This document shows positions 26,532-35,930 of a stretch of 42,654 nt of DNA, piece by piece (the stretch's first letter is position 1; every line of letters begins with the position of its first letter). The notes under the pieces were generated by a model. The model searched no databases and was not told the origin of the DNA. It saw nothing but the letters and a program-made list of their open reading frames with translations. This DNA comes from Mesostigma viride. Lineage: Eukaryota; Streptophyta; Mesostigmatophyceae; Mesostigmatales; Mesostigmataceae. The stretch spans positions 1 to 42,654 of the forward strand of contig RPFO01001591.1 of NCBI GenBank assembly GCA_009746045.1, read 5' to 3'. The position numbers and the translations under genes were made by a program.

Positions 26532-27076
26532 TGTTACGTCGCGTAACAATTCGTTGTAGTTACGGACGTAAATTAGGTCTTTTGCCTCGGTCGTTCCTAG
26601 GTTTACGTGTAGTTCGTACTGGGACACTGTTGTCCTCGTAACAGTACTGTGGTGCATTGGATGCTTTTGGGCGTCGCGCCGCGTACTTTATTAGTGGTCC
26701 TTATCCTTTGGGTAGAATGTAGTGGACCAGCGTGCATCTGTAGGCGAGGGCCATGTCGGCCCGAGCATGCTGGACCGTTAGTGATCATTTATGCACGTTC
26801 TACCCCTCGTGTTGGTACTCGGCGTGTGTTAAATGAATTAACACATATTAGCTTGGGTCACGGCAGTGTAGTTGTGTTTCCTTCCTCTATTCCTGGAGTA
26901 AACGGGTTTGTGTAAATGGCTTATGGCGTATTATAGTAGCACATACGTAAATGCATTGAGATCTGGATCGTCTCGTTCGTCTTTCGCTAGGGGATTAACT
27001 AGAGGTGGCCTGGCTAGTTTAGGTAGCGTTAGGCCGAGTAGAGGTAGAGGTGATGGTAGAAGTTTAGGACGTAAAA
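26532..27076 (+). repeat. 3' LTR of element 2, copy 2
   Basis: Equivalent of 11864-12408. Confidence 0.65.
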
Positions 27077-28203
27077 CGCACCTCCTCCATCAACCGGCGC
27101 GCGGCAAACACAGCCATGACAGTGTGACGACCACGACGGAAACCCATCTGAGACTCACCCAGGTGTGGGTCCAGCGCGGCGCGGAGCCTGTGCAGCATCA
27201 TGCGTGTTAGGGATATTATATCCACCTGGCCACAATATATCCCAGCCTGATTTCTATCTTGTTGGATTTATTCCATATGGACTGGGAATTTGATAGCTAT
27301 GATAAGCTAGATGAATCGGGCTCAATGAGCTGACTGATCAATATTCATGTGCCATAGTCCTATACTTGGACATGGATGACTTGTAACCTGAGTCAGCCTA
27401 GTAGCATCACGTATTTGATTGACAAGTGGTGCTATGGCCTAGTGGACAAGTGTTTGGTCCATGAGCTGACAAATGTTGGAAGCTCATGATGACACATGTT
27501 ATGACTTACATGATGACAAGTGGGTAGACTCATTGTATGACACTTGTCACTCCAAGGAGAAGAGATGTGTCACTTTATTAATCATGTTATGTGGCACATT
27601 ATTATGTAGACACTTGGCATCTAGCTATTATGCCAGCTCATTGGATCATGTCTAGAATGTTCTAGGAATGTTCTAAGAATATGCCAGGAATATTCCTGGA
27701 ATATACTGAGAATATGCTGGGAATATGCTAGGAATATGCTAGGATGTTTCTACAAGCTTCTGTGATGATGTCATTGCTGATGTCATCCTTCCTAGCCTGA
27801 AAGGTATAAAAGGAAACTGCCCCCTAAGGGCAGGAACCTCTATTGAACCTCTATTCCACCTCTCTTGAACCTCCATTGAACCTCCATTCAACCTATATTC
27901 CTAACCTCTGAAATAAAACTCTTTTTCTGGTCTCTGTTCCATTGTCTTCAAGCTCAGTCTTTCATCGCCTGCAAGGTGCAAGGGTAACAAGGCCAAGCAC
28001 AAGGCATTGTGTAAAACCCATTAGTTTCCTCTACCTTTTCCAACAATGCGCATAGAGGAGGCAGACACCCCGGTAGTTACCGGGGTCAGCAGCAGAGGAG
28101 GCCTTCTTGTACAGCATGACGCGGATGGCCGTCTGCCACTCAGCAGGCGGAGGCTCGTCAGAGAGCAGGACACGGACGTTGCAGAACACGGAATGGATGG
28201 TGT
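27077..28203 (-). pseudogene. LINE RT fragment split by solo LTR, copy 2
   Basis: Equivalent of 12409-13535. Confidence 0.82.
27205..28045 (+). mobile_element. Solo LTR, copy 2
   Basis: Equivalent of 12537-13377; 11-bp array at 27654-27744, TGATGTCA pair at 27766-27785, TATA at 27805-27811, AATAAA at 27912-27917. Confidence 0.88.
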
Positions 28204-28221
28204 AAGCTATCTAGGTCCTAG

Positions 28222-28966
28222 TTACAGGGGCGTGGGCACCGCGGCCCGAATCGCTATGGATGCCTGATACGCGGTCACACGCGGAGCCCCCACAGACTTT
28301 GGGGTGGTCTCCTTCATCACTACTTGCCATCTATCCTTGCGCACCATCTTCCTCCATATTACAGACAAACCAGGAGGCTGCCCGGGTGTGAGCCCGTCAC
28401 GTCTAGTGTAGCACATGTCCATGCCGAGTCTATCACGAAAAGTCCACGGGTGGCAGCCCTGCCGTGCACGGCCTGGGGCATGCCAGGTGAGGACATATCG
28501 CCCAGGCTGGGCGGGCTTGGTGCCAGCTAGTCTATCTGATGTATCTATCTGATCTGTGCGGGCCAGATGCCCGGCTAGGCCCAGGCGCCTGTGCCTAATG
28601 ATGTGGGAAACATAGGGCAAATCAGCGTACAAATCCTCATTACTAATGTGCAAACCAAAGGGGATGTTAAGGGCCTTGCGCAGCATCTCAGTGGTGACGG
28701 CGCCGTCGAGTCGTTGCTCCAGCTCGATCCTGCGTCAGTGTCCAGGTCTCGGCGCCGTAGGTCAGGATCGTCAGAATGACGACCTTGAAGAGGTCACGCT
28801 TGACGATCCGGGGTAGGGAGTTGTGAGAGAGTAATGCCGAAGAACGCCATGGCTCTTGCAGGAATGTTGCCTTTATTACATAAAGAGAACACAGACCTAA
28901 GTCACGTCGATTCCAAGACTGCACGCAGCACAGACGACAAGGTCGCAGCGCCAAGAGAACGTGCAC
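28222..28966 (-). pseudogene. LINE Pol C-terminal fragment, copy 2
   Basis: Equivalent of 13554-14298. Confidence 0.8.
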
Positions 28967-29860
28967 GCAAGAGCTAGCGTCCTGGTGCTACCAAGTCACA
29001 CATATAACTTGCTAGGGACGCGTCCAAGTACTCAGCTGCACTGTCACAGCTGAACTGTCAATCAATTTATCACACAGACTCTGGCACGCCTTTGGTGCGC
29101 AGATCTATCAATTGTCCATACGGCTAGTCCTGTGGACCTATCCGTACATTACTCAGCATCAATTGTCTCATAGGTCCTGGCGCGCTACAGCACGCTTACC
29201 TATCAATTGACCATCAAGTCCTGTACAAGTCCTGTCAATGTCCTGCGGACTATCAAAGTGACACTTGTACATCCTGTGTCCGTACGCGCCCACATTGGCG
29301 CGCCGGTCACTGTCGGCACAGCCTAGGAACGTCATAACTTTTACGTCCCGTAACCAAATGAGGCGTTCAAGGTGCCGTTGGAAAGAGCGTAACAATCTCT
29401 ATCCATCTAACGTAAATCCTTTAAGTTAACTCCAATCTCTTTTTTTCTTTAGGGATCACATCCCCTGCCAGGGACCCTTGAAGTAGCTTGAAATGTCCTT
29501 CACTCCAGCTTGAAGCTTGAACAGATGTCTTTAATGGCCAATGCCATTCCCCCAGCCCTTTCTTTTAAGGAACTGGAAAAGAAACAGATCTGCCACAGGG
29601 AAAAACCATTCCATGAGAAATGGAGAAAAACCTATGGAAGTGGCATTACAGAGTACCACCAGATATTGGAAACACACAAAATTAAATACATACAGGTTAT
29701 ATTCTATGAGGTCTTCTCCAGGAATTAATCCCATCACCTCGGTAGAGCCTCCAGTACAATGACCTTGTGGCGGTGAGTTACATTAATCCCAGATACTAAT
29801 CCCATAAAACCCAGTACATATTTAATATAAGCACAATAAATCCATGACAATTAATATACC
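28967..29860. other. Noncoding right part, copy 2
   Basis: Equivalent of 14299-15192, with T at 29442 where copy 1 has C. Confidence 0.5.
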
Positions 29861-30383
29861 ACTTGACAAAGTAAGGCGTATTACAATAGTTTGCCTGTCA
29901 TTCTCTCAACAGGGGTCTATTGGCGCCCGTCTTACGGCGCCCGTCTACTTGCCAGATGGTAAATTGCCACAGCAAACAAATGACAAAAGGAAATACATAG
30001 GCAACAATTATATCCTGCCCTGGGGAACTAGGGAAGTCTGAACAGGCAAACACCTGAACAGGCCAGCTTGTAGAAACCTAATACCAGTGAATCGAACCCC
30101 GCCCTATAAACCCCAGAATGAAGGTTCCCAGACCAGTGTGAGAGGTATGTACAAATATACATTTCTTTTAAAATAGAATACATGGTCTGTGATGGACCTG
30201 TCAACCTTGTGTAGTCAACAGCATGAACCCCAGCCAAAACCTGGCTGTATCCTGATTAAGATCAGAGTGAGTGTACCATGGTTCATGAGCCTCAGTACAG
30301 ACTAAAATACAGGTATTACCCCAGTCACAATGCTGACACTACCACACAATCTGCTCTCCAATGCCCTATAACCAGGCACCAGC
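29861..30383 (-). other. 3' region of a decayed copia-like element (B)
   Basis: It follows the stop of the RNase H fragment (minus strand). It shares landmarks in the same order with the 3' region of the intact element at 31411-32389: a doubled GGCGCCCG(T/C) phrase (29931-29946 and about 31738-31760), then GAAT(C/T)GAACCCC. No gene is seen. Confidence 0.55.
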
Positions 30384-30743
30384 TTAGACAGCTTGCTGAG
30401 ATGGGTCCATCAGAGAATGAAGAACCTTGTATTGCACTGCTGCCTTCTGCACTAGCTTGGTCAAAGCATCAGCAGGATTGTCAACCCCAGGGATATGCTC
30501 AATAGTGGCCAAGGAGGACAATATTGGCCAAGGAGATAATCCAAGTCCCTACTTCTGGCCATCTGCCTGTGCACAAACTGCACCATCCCCATGGAGTCTG
30601 TTTTGAGAAGAGTGGTAACCTGAAGTGGCCAAGGAGTGTTAGAAGTCATCTGATGAAGCAACTCCTTCAGATAAAGGCTTGTGTGAATGCCTTCACAAAT
30701 AGCCCTGCATTCTGCCACATCACTGCTGACAGCCACAGTTAAA
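30384..30743 (-). pseudogene. Copia-like RNase H fragment (element B)
   Basis: The minus strand reads SSDVAECRAICEGIHTSLYL and KTDSMGMVQFVHRQMARSRD. After a frameshift near 30530 it continues HIPGVDNPADALTKLVQKAA and stops at 30386-30384. It is a close relative of the RNase H end at 32390-33373. The N-terminal half is missing because the insertion at 30744 abuts it. Confidence 0.88.
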
Positions 30744-31389
30744 AGTTAGCGAACAGCCAGAACTGTGAGTTCCTGGTCTCTCGCGCCACACAACGGGATG
30801 AGCCAAAGTTGCAAAGGCAGCAACCTTTTAACCCGTGCACCAAGCCACGACCACGGTGAGCGGTTCCACGACCAATGTGGGAGCCTCGGTTCGTGCTTGC
30901 CAAGATAGCTGGTCATCCCCCATGACCAAGCTATATCCTTTGCGTTGTTCCTCGTTCCCATCGGTGTGACGAGGCACGTGCAGGCAGGCAAGCAAATCCT
31001 CAACGTCCACTGGCATCAGTGCAGAGCCAGGACGAACTGGATTTGCCTAGACTCTGCAACCTAGGAAGTACAGGACCTGTCACAAGCCTGCAAGGCCTAG
31101 TATCCTTGCAGACCTGTGCCAGTTCCTGTAGTCCACCAGTCACAGGCTGCTGCTCTTCTGGTCTACGTGGACCACAGTCACGTGATAGTCAGGCTAAGCC
31201 TGCAGGCACGGCCTGCCACGTGTCCTGTCCACTACACCAGAGGACTGTACCTAGTCGGCCACGGACGGCTAGGACTTCGGGACCTCATATCTTTCTTGTC
31301 CCTTGTCTGTTTCAGGCGGTCAGCACGGCGTTGGAAAGGTCTTTCCAAACTGCATCCACTTAGCATATTGGTTGCCCAAAATGCTAACT
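30744..31389 (-). repeat. 3' LTR of element A (646 bp)
   Basis: It starts AGTTAGC and ends GCTAACT, a 7-bp perfect inverted repeat. Short open frames inside it are not genes. Confidence 0.92.
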
Positions 31390-31410
31390 CCAACCCTTTC
31401 TTCTTTTGGA
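31390..31410 (-). other. Polypurine tract of element A
   Basis: The minus strand reads CCAAAAGAAGAAAGGGTTGG immediately before the 3' LTR, confirming the minus orientation. Confidence 0.8.
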
Positions 31411-32389
31411 GCTGGACCAGCTTGAAAAACCTAACCTTGCTTGTGCCCACTCAGCCACAGACCGCTTGGTCCCTTGAGGTTGATCAGACCTTTGAGGGCC
31501 CAGGTTCCTGCCTCCTTTGGGTAACAACATATCTGCCCTTGGACCAGGCTAGGTGTACTGGCCAGTGAATCAGAGGTCACCCCAGGTTATCCCCTGACCC
31601 CTTGGTCAGCTCCCAACCTTTCCTTGGGAACTTGGTGCTGATTAAAGTCAAGGCACATTACCTAGTCCAATGGCTGGGATTACAGGATGCCAAGAACGTA
31701 CTATTGTGAGTTCCTGATCTTTCACAGTTATCACAGGCGCCCGTTCTTATGGCGCCCGCCTTGGCCAGCCTTTCCCTTTGCTCAAAGAACTCAGGTAGCA
31801 CCTACAAATACTGCCTCCTTGGGGAGCCCATGTCTTCACTGGGTGTTAAGCCCAGGAATCACTCATGCCAGGCTGTGGCTCTGCTGGGGAATTGAACCCC
31901 ACCCCAACCTCCAGGTTTATAGGTGACCTGGAACTTTACACAAGAGAAACATTACAACCATGGAACAACATGAGAATGACATGACATGATTATGTTTTAT
32001 TCAAGCATTATATAACCCAGAATGTGGCCCCCTGGCAACCATGTTCCACATGGTCACACAACCAGGTTCTTTATTAGCAACAGGTTGGAAACAAGCACTA
32101 GAAAACATATATACAGCAACCTGTAAGAACCAACATTCGGGTTGCCCTTGCATGGCCTAACTGTTTGAGGCCAAAGGCGTCGACTTAAGTCCTGGCGACT
32201 CTTCTGAACCCCATGGGGAGGGCCAGGCATGATTCTCAGCTGGTAGGAGTGACATTCCACACCAACTCCTGTCCAGGAGGGTGTACCTAACCCTGAAGGA
32301 CCGGCTGTCAACCAGTAAGCACCAGTCACCACTTGGTACTTTGGTCAAGCAGCCCACTGGGGCACCCAAGCTGAAGCAAGGCCTGGTCT
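31411..32389 (-). other. Noncoding 3' internal region of element A
   Basis: About 980 bp lie between the pol stop and the polypurine tract, long for a copia element. At 31885-31901 the minus strand reads TGGGGTTCAATTCCCCA, a perfect 5-bp stem with a 7-nt loop like a tRNA T arm. No complete tRNA surrounds it. Confidence 0.6.
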
Positions 32390-33373
32390 CTATGGCCGCC
32401 CGTGTAAGGGGTCCATGAGCCCACGGAGCAGGGGGTACTGCCTCTCCGCCTTCTCCTCCAGCTTGGTGAGGGCATCTGCAGGGTTGTCCACACCAGGCAC
32501 ATGTTCAATGTGAGCTAGGTAGGACATCTCCTTGAGCAACAAGTAGTCAAGGTCCCTGCTCCTGGCCAGCTGCCTGTGCACAAATTGCACCATGCCCATG
32601 CTATCAGTCCTCACCAGTGTGTGCAGCTGCAACCTACAGGAAGCCACTTGACATAGCTGGTAGAAGAGCTCCCTCAAGTAAAGAGCAGTATGCAGCCCTT
32701 CACAGATTGCCCTGCACTCAGCAATATCACTGCTGGGTGTAACCCTGTTCTGCAACCGACTGTACCAGGTAACAAGTGAGGTGTGATCTTGCTCCAGGGT
32801 AACTAATGCTGCTGCCCGGCCCCTGACCTCTGTGACCTTCCTATTGTCCATAGAACTGTCTACATAGAGAACCATGTCAAGGGGCTTGTACAAATCCACA
32901 GGACCCAGTATGAGAGGGGGAGACATCATGACAGCCTGCACCACACTCTCAGCACCCACCTCAACCAGCTGGGAATCAGTAAGTCGACTCAGAACCAGCA
33001 AGTCAGGGGCACATATACTTGCAAGCCATGCCAGCATGCCCCTGATGGTAGCACACCTAGCCTGCGTGATGGGCTCCTGCAATGCATCTACAATCTGCTG
33101 TGGGTAGTCCTTACCACCCTCCATCCTGATGAACCACGAGCCCTTGGCTTGGAACAACGTAGCCTGCATGCCACAGAAGACCATAGGCTCATTCTCCACC
33201 ATGTGCTGTATCTTACCCAGCTCAAACCGCTTCTGGATCTTAGCCAAGACAGCCTCAACCCAGTCTGGTGGACCTATGAGATGCAGGTCATCACCATGCA
33301 GTGAGGCAAAGACAGGAAGGCCATTGTAGGACCCTTGGAACAAACAGGGATCCACTGGAGACACAGAACCCAC
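32390..33373 (-). CDS. Copia-like RT C-terminus and RNase H
   Basis: A 327-codon frame opening without ATG. Residues 8-12 (DPCLF) and 26-29 (HGDD, in LHGDDLHL) are the copia RT block that usually reads Y-x-DD; the catalytic Asp pair is D28/D29. The connection follows (IRGMLAWLASICAPDLLVLS). RNase H has D172 (YVDSS), E219 (IAECRAI), D257 (RTDSMG) and D300 (NPADALTK), all the expected acidic residues. It continues the frame of 33291-34004 after a 1-nt shift near 33370, where KFLKN would join SVSPVDPCLF. Stop at 32390. Confidence 0.9.
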   Translation of the reverse strand: MGSVSPVDPCLFQGSYNGLPVFASLHGDDLHLIGPPDWVEAVLAKIQKRFELGKIQHMVENEPMVFCGMQATLFQAKGSWFIRMEGGKDYPQQIVDALQEPITQARCATIRGMLAWLASICAPDLLVLSRLTDSQLVEVGAESVVQAVMMSPPLILGPVDLYKPLDMVLYVDSSMDNRKVTEVRGRAAALVTLEQDHTSLVTWYSRLQNRVTPSSDIAECRAICEGLHTALYLRELFYQLCQVASCRLQLHTLVRTDSMGMVQFVHRQLARSRDLDYLLLKEMSYLAHIEHVPGVDNPADALTKLEEKAERQYPLLRGLMDPLHGRP

Positions 33374-34004
33374 AAGTATTCTTCAAGAATTTCTCTAGGC
33401 TCTTTCTCCAGATAATGGGACTGGACCTGAGACCTTCCAACCCTTTCAGAATTCTCAGGTACCTGGCCTTTATCTCTGCTCTCCATACAGCAGGTACAGT
33501 CACAAAGAAAGGAGGGATATCTCTCCAAGTCTGCCTAGCCTGATCTTGGTCACCCTTGAGAAAAGCCCTCTTGAAATCAATCAGCACAGAGCTATAGGGC
33601 ACACCCTTAACCAGAAAAGACAGAAATATACACAGCAGAATCCTCCACGTGTCATGCAGCATCCCTGGAGTATAGAGCTCCTCATCTAACAACTGGCCAG
33701 TGCCATGATACTCGGTTACAACTGGTCTGACATGTGGCACCTGGACACCATCAACCTCCTTGAGCTTGAGGACAAACATCAATCTGAGCAGCTGGTGAAC
33801 TTCTGGCAGCTCATCCACAGGTTCTGCACAGTTGGAAACTATCCACTCATGCCCAGAAGCAACAAAGCCAAGAGTCCATGCCTTAGCCATCTTGGGGCTT
33901 TGCATCATCTCGACTAGCTGGCGCCAGGGAATAGGACTGTGAGCAGCTATCTGGTACCTGTTTACCCCTAACTGCCTTGGATCAAAGGTGGTTGGGATTA
34001 TCAA
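33291..34004 (-). CDS. Copia-like RT N-terminal half
   Basis: A 237-codon frame. Residues about 76-130 match the copia RT start (KLKEVDGVQVPHVRPVVTEY, then LYTPGMLHDTWRILL). Residues 141-152 read LIDFKRAFLKGD, the block with the first catalytic Asp (D143). GLRSSPIIWRKSLEKFLKN is the region usually reading YGLKQAPR-W. The last ~30 residues are out of frame after the shift near 33370. Its frame overlaps the end of the protease frame by one base (TGTTGA), so expression as one polyprotein would need a frameshift. Confidence 0.85.
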   Translation of the reverse strand: MIIPTTFDPRQLGVNRYQIAAHSPIPWRQLVEMMQSPKMAKAWTLGFVASGHEWIVSNCAEPVDELPEVHQLLRLMFVLKLKEVDGVQVPHVRPVVTEYHGTGQLLDEELYTPGMLHDTWRILLCIFLSFLVKGVPYSSVLIDFKRAFLKGDQDQARQTWRDIPPFFVTVPAVWRAEIKARYLRILKGLEGLRSSPIIWRKSLEKFLKNTCGFCVSSGSLFVPRVLQWPSCLCLTAW

Positions 34005-34591
34005 CAGTCCTCAGCTATGGGCTCCTGACTCTGAGGACCCTCAGCTGGCTGACTCCTAACAGCCTTCACCGCCACTGCAAGACCCTGGGAATAGTGATAT
34101 CTTTCAAGGGGGAGGCTGCCCCTGCCTTCTAGTGCCAACTCATCAGAGGTCAAAGTAACCCCTGGCATGCACAAGAAGTTCTGTCCCAGAATGGCAGGCC
34201 CCTTATAGCCCTCTACCACACAGAACGTGGTGGGCACCCCTAAGATAGGCACACTCACTTCCCCAAGGATCTTCATGGACACCTTTCCTGAGAAATCAGA
34301 CACAGCAAGGCAACTGGGATGGGACATCTGTAAGCCTACAGCATCCTCTTCCCTGATGACAGACACCTGTGAGTTGGTATCTACCTCCATTGTAGCTGCC
34401 CAGCACGACCCCCACCCCGTGAGCTTGGATACCTTGGGATCATGTTTGCTGCGCATGAGTGCTCGGATGACGTCCGCCATGAGAGGCCCCCGGGCCTTAG
34501 GTGGCTGCCCCGTCCCCTCTGGCCTTGTGACAGTTGCTTCAGCAGCCTCCTCCTGCTCGTCATCTTCCAGCAGGGACAGACCATCATCCAC
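34001..34591 (-). CDS. Retropepsin-like aspartic protease domain between integrase and RT
   Basis: A 196-codon frame with an acidic N-terminus (LLEDDEQEEAAEA). WAATMEVDTNSQVSVI holds the catalytic Asp (codon at 34381-34379) in DTNS instead of DTG(A/S). About 75 residues later comes PAILGQNFL, the second retropepsin signature, with beta-rich sequence between (VPILGVPTTFCVVEGY). The spacing and both motifs fit a retropepsin of Ty3 type. It lies downstream of integrase and upstream of RT, whereas Ty1/copia elements have protease before integrase. No other protease motif was found between gag and integrase. The Gly to Asn change in the active-site triad is unusual and could reduce activity. Confidence 0.72.
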   Translation of the reverse strand: MDDGLSLLEDDEQEEAAEATVTRPEGTGQPPKARGPLMADVIRALMRSKHDPKVSKLTGWGSCWAATMEVDTNSQVSVIREEDAVGLQMSHPSCLAVSDFSGKVSMKILGEVSVPILGVPTTFCVVEGYKGPAILGQNFLCMPGVTLTSDELALEGRGSLPLERYHYSQGLAVAVKAVRSQPAEGPQSQEPIAEDC

Positions 34592-35919
34592 ACCAGAGGA
34601 TTGTTAGCTGCTGCTGCCTGGCTCTGGCCTGGCTCCTCAACCCAGCTGGGAGGGCCTGGCCCGTCTGCAGGCCAGATTGCATGTGGCCTTCTTTCCTTGA
34701 CATGAGCCCAGGACAACCTGTACACGTGCCTTGGATCCTTTTCCAAAGCCACCAGGCAAGATCTGTTAGCTTCTTCCACACGAGTGACAACCCCATCCTG
34801 CCACTTCCCCCGCTTGCCTGGAATAGATGGTTCCTTCCACATCCTGACCTTCAGCCCCACCTGAGGCCTCAGCACATTCCAGTTCTTGTCCTTACGTCTC
34901 AGCTGGGCAAATAACCTATCTGCCTTCCTAAGACTGGCCTGCACCACGTTCTCAGGTAACAAGCTATACTGCAGGGCCAGGGGAGAGACAGCCACACCAT
35001 CAAAGTAATAGTTAACCCTGTGGTTCAGCTGCTCTTCTATCCCCTTACACCAGGCTGCCCTCTCTAAGGCAGATGCCACAAGTGGCACTGACTCTGCTGC
35101 TAGCACCACTGTCTTCACTTCACGTATGGATCTCTCTACAGCCCCTTGCTGCCCATGACTCTCCCTGGGGACTACTACCAGCTTACAAGGCAGCTGGTCC
35201 TGATGCTTGAGCAAACAGTCAAACTGCAAGTCTGCCTGCACACTCTTGCACACCCCAAAGCCTGGGATCAGGGCCTTCATACCCAACAACAAGTGGTGCT
35301 CCTGCATACCAGGCAGAACGTCTATCAGCCTATATCTGCTGAACCTGTCCACTGCCACCAATATATACAAGCCCCTGATATGCTGGATATCCATCTGGAT
35401 GTCGCCACGCTCCCTAGCAGGCTCCCTAGCATGGGACTGAGGTGGGTGAACAGCATTCTCCTGGCAACCACAGTTCTCAGCAGCAGCCTGGCATGCCTCC
35501 CACAAAGGCTCCCTACCTAGCTTCCAAGCAAACATTGCTGCCTGCCCAGAATGCCCAAACATATGATGCAATCTATGGCCAGCCTCAGCATAGCTCAGCA
35601 CTCTGTCAGTACTGACCTGGCGAGACGTCTGAACCGTGTGTGGGGACACATGATCCACTCCTGAGGTTCCAGGGCTTCCTGCAGGCCATCCTGACTCCCC
35701 AAGCCAGGTCCTGCTCCCTGGACCGCTCCAGGCCCTTCCAGCAAGGTCCTTGGCCCTCCAGGCCAGCACCTGCTGGAGACCCACCACCTGCATGAGGCAT
35801 AGGGAATTCAGCTGCAGCATTGTTATTGCAATCCAGTGGAAGAACAACATCTTTACACCCTTGGTGCTGCACAAGGGGCACACCCCCATCCTTATGTACA
35901 TCCAACACACCTTCCCCAA
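34381..35919 (-). CDS. Copia-like integrase region
   Basis: A 512-codon frame opening at TTG. Residues about 110-152 resemble the pre-integrase zinc-binding domain (RLHHMFGHSGQ, then C143, C150, C152). The core has D177 (QMDIQH), D230 (SVQADLQFD) and E262 (QGAVERSIREVK). The C-terminal part (KRGKWQDGVVTRVEEA, VYRLSWAHVKERRPH) ends the domain near residue 420. The first ~100 residues read in this frame look non-native; the alternative frame (35908-35606, VHKDGGVPLVQHQGCKD) may be real. After about 34600 the true frame moves to the protease frame. Confidence 0.82.
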   Translation of the reverse strand: MGKVCWMYIRMGVCPLCSTKGVKMLFFHWIAITMLQLNSLCLMQVVGLQQVLAWRAKDLAGRAWSGPGSRTWLGESGWPAGSPGTSGVDHVSPHTVQTSRQVSTDRVLSYAEAGHRLHHMFGHSGQAAMFAWKLGREPLWEACQAAAENCGCQENAVHPPQSHAREPARERGDIQMDIQHIRGLYILVAVDRFSRYRLIDVLPGMQEHHLLLGMKALIPGFGVCKSVQADLQFDCLLKHQDQLPCKLVVVPRESHGQQGAVERSIREVKTVVLAAESVPLVASALERAAWCKGIEEQLNHRVNYYFDGVAVSPLALQYSLLPENVVQASLRKADRLFAQLRRKDKNWNVLRPQVGLKVRMWKEPSIPGKRGKWQDGVVTRVEEANRSCLVALEKDPRHVYRLSWAHVKERRPHAIWPADGPGPPSWVEEPGQSQAAAANNPLVWMMVCPCWKMTSRRRLLKQLSQGQRGRGSHLRPGGLSWRTSSEHSCAANMIPRYPSSRGGGRAGQLQWR

Positions 35920-35930
35920 GGGGTGATTGA

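Larger units (their letters stand above)
25069..27076 (+). mobile_element. Element 2 remnant, copy 2
   Basis: Equivalent of 10397-12408, including its polypurine tract (26522-26531). Confidence 0.75.
15193..29860. repeat. Tandem duplication, copy 2 (14,668 bp)
   Basis: Its content matches copy 1 feature by feature; offsets are +14663 before the ATGG array, +14671 after it, +14672 after the G-run and +14668 after the 4-bp deletion. It ends with ATACC (29856-29860), after which the sequence is unique. Confidence 0.95.
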
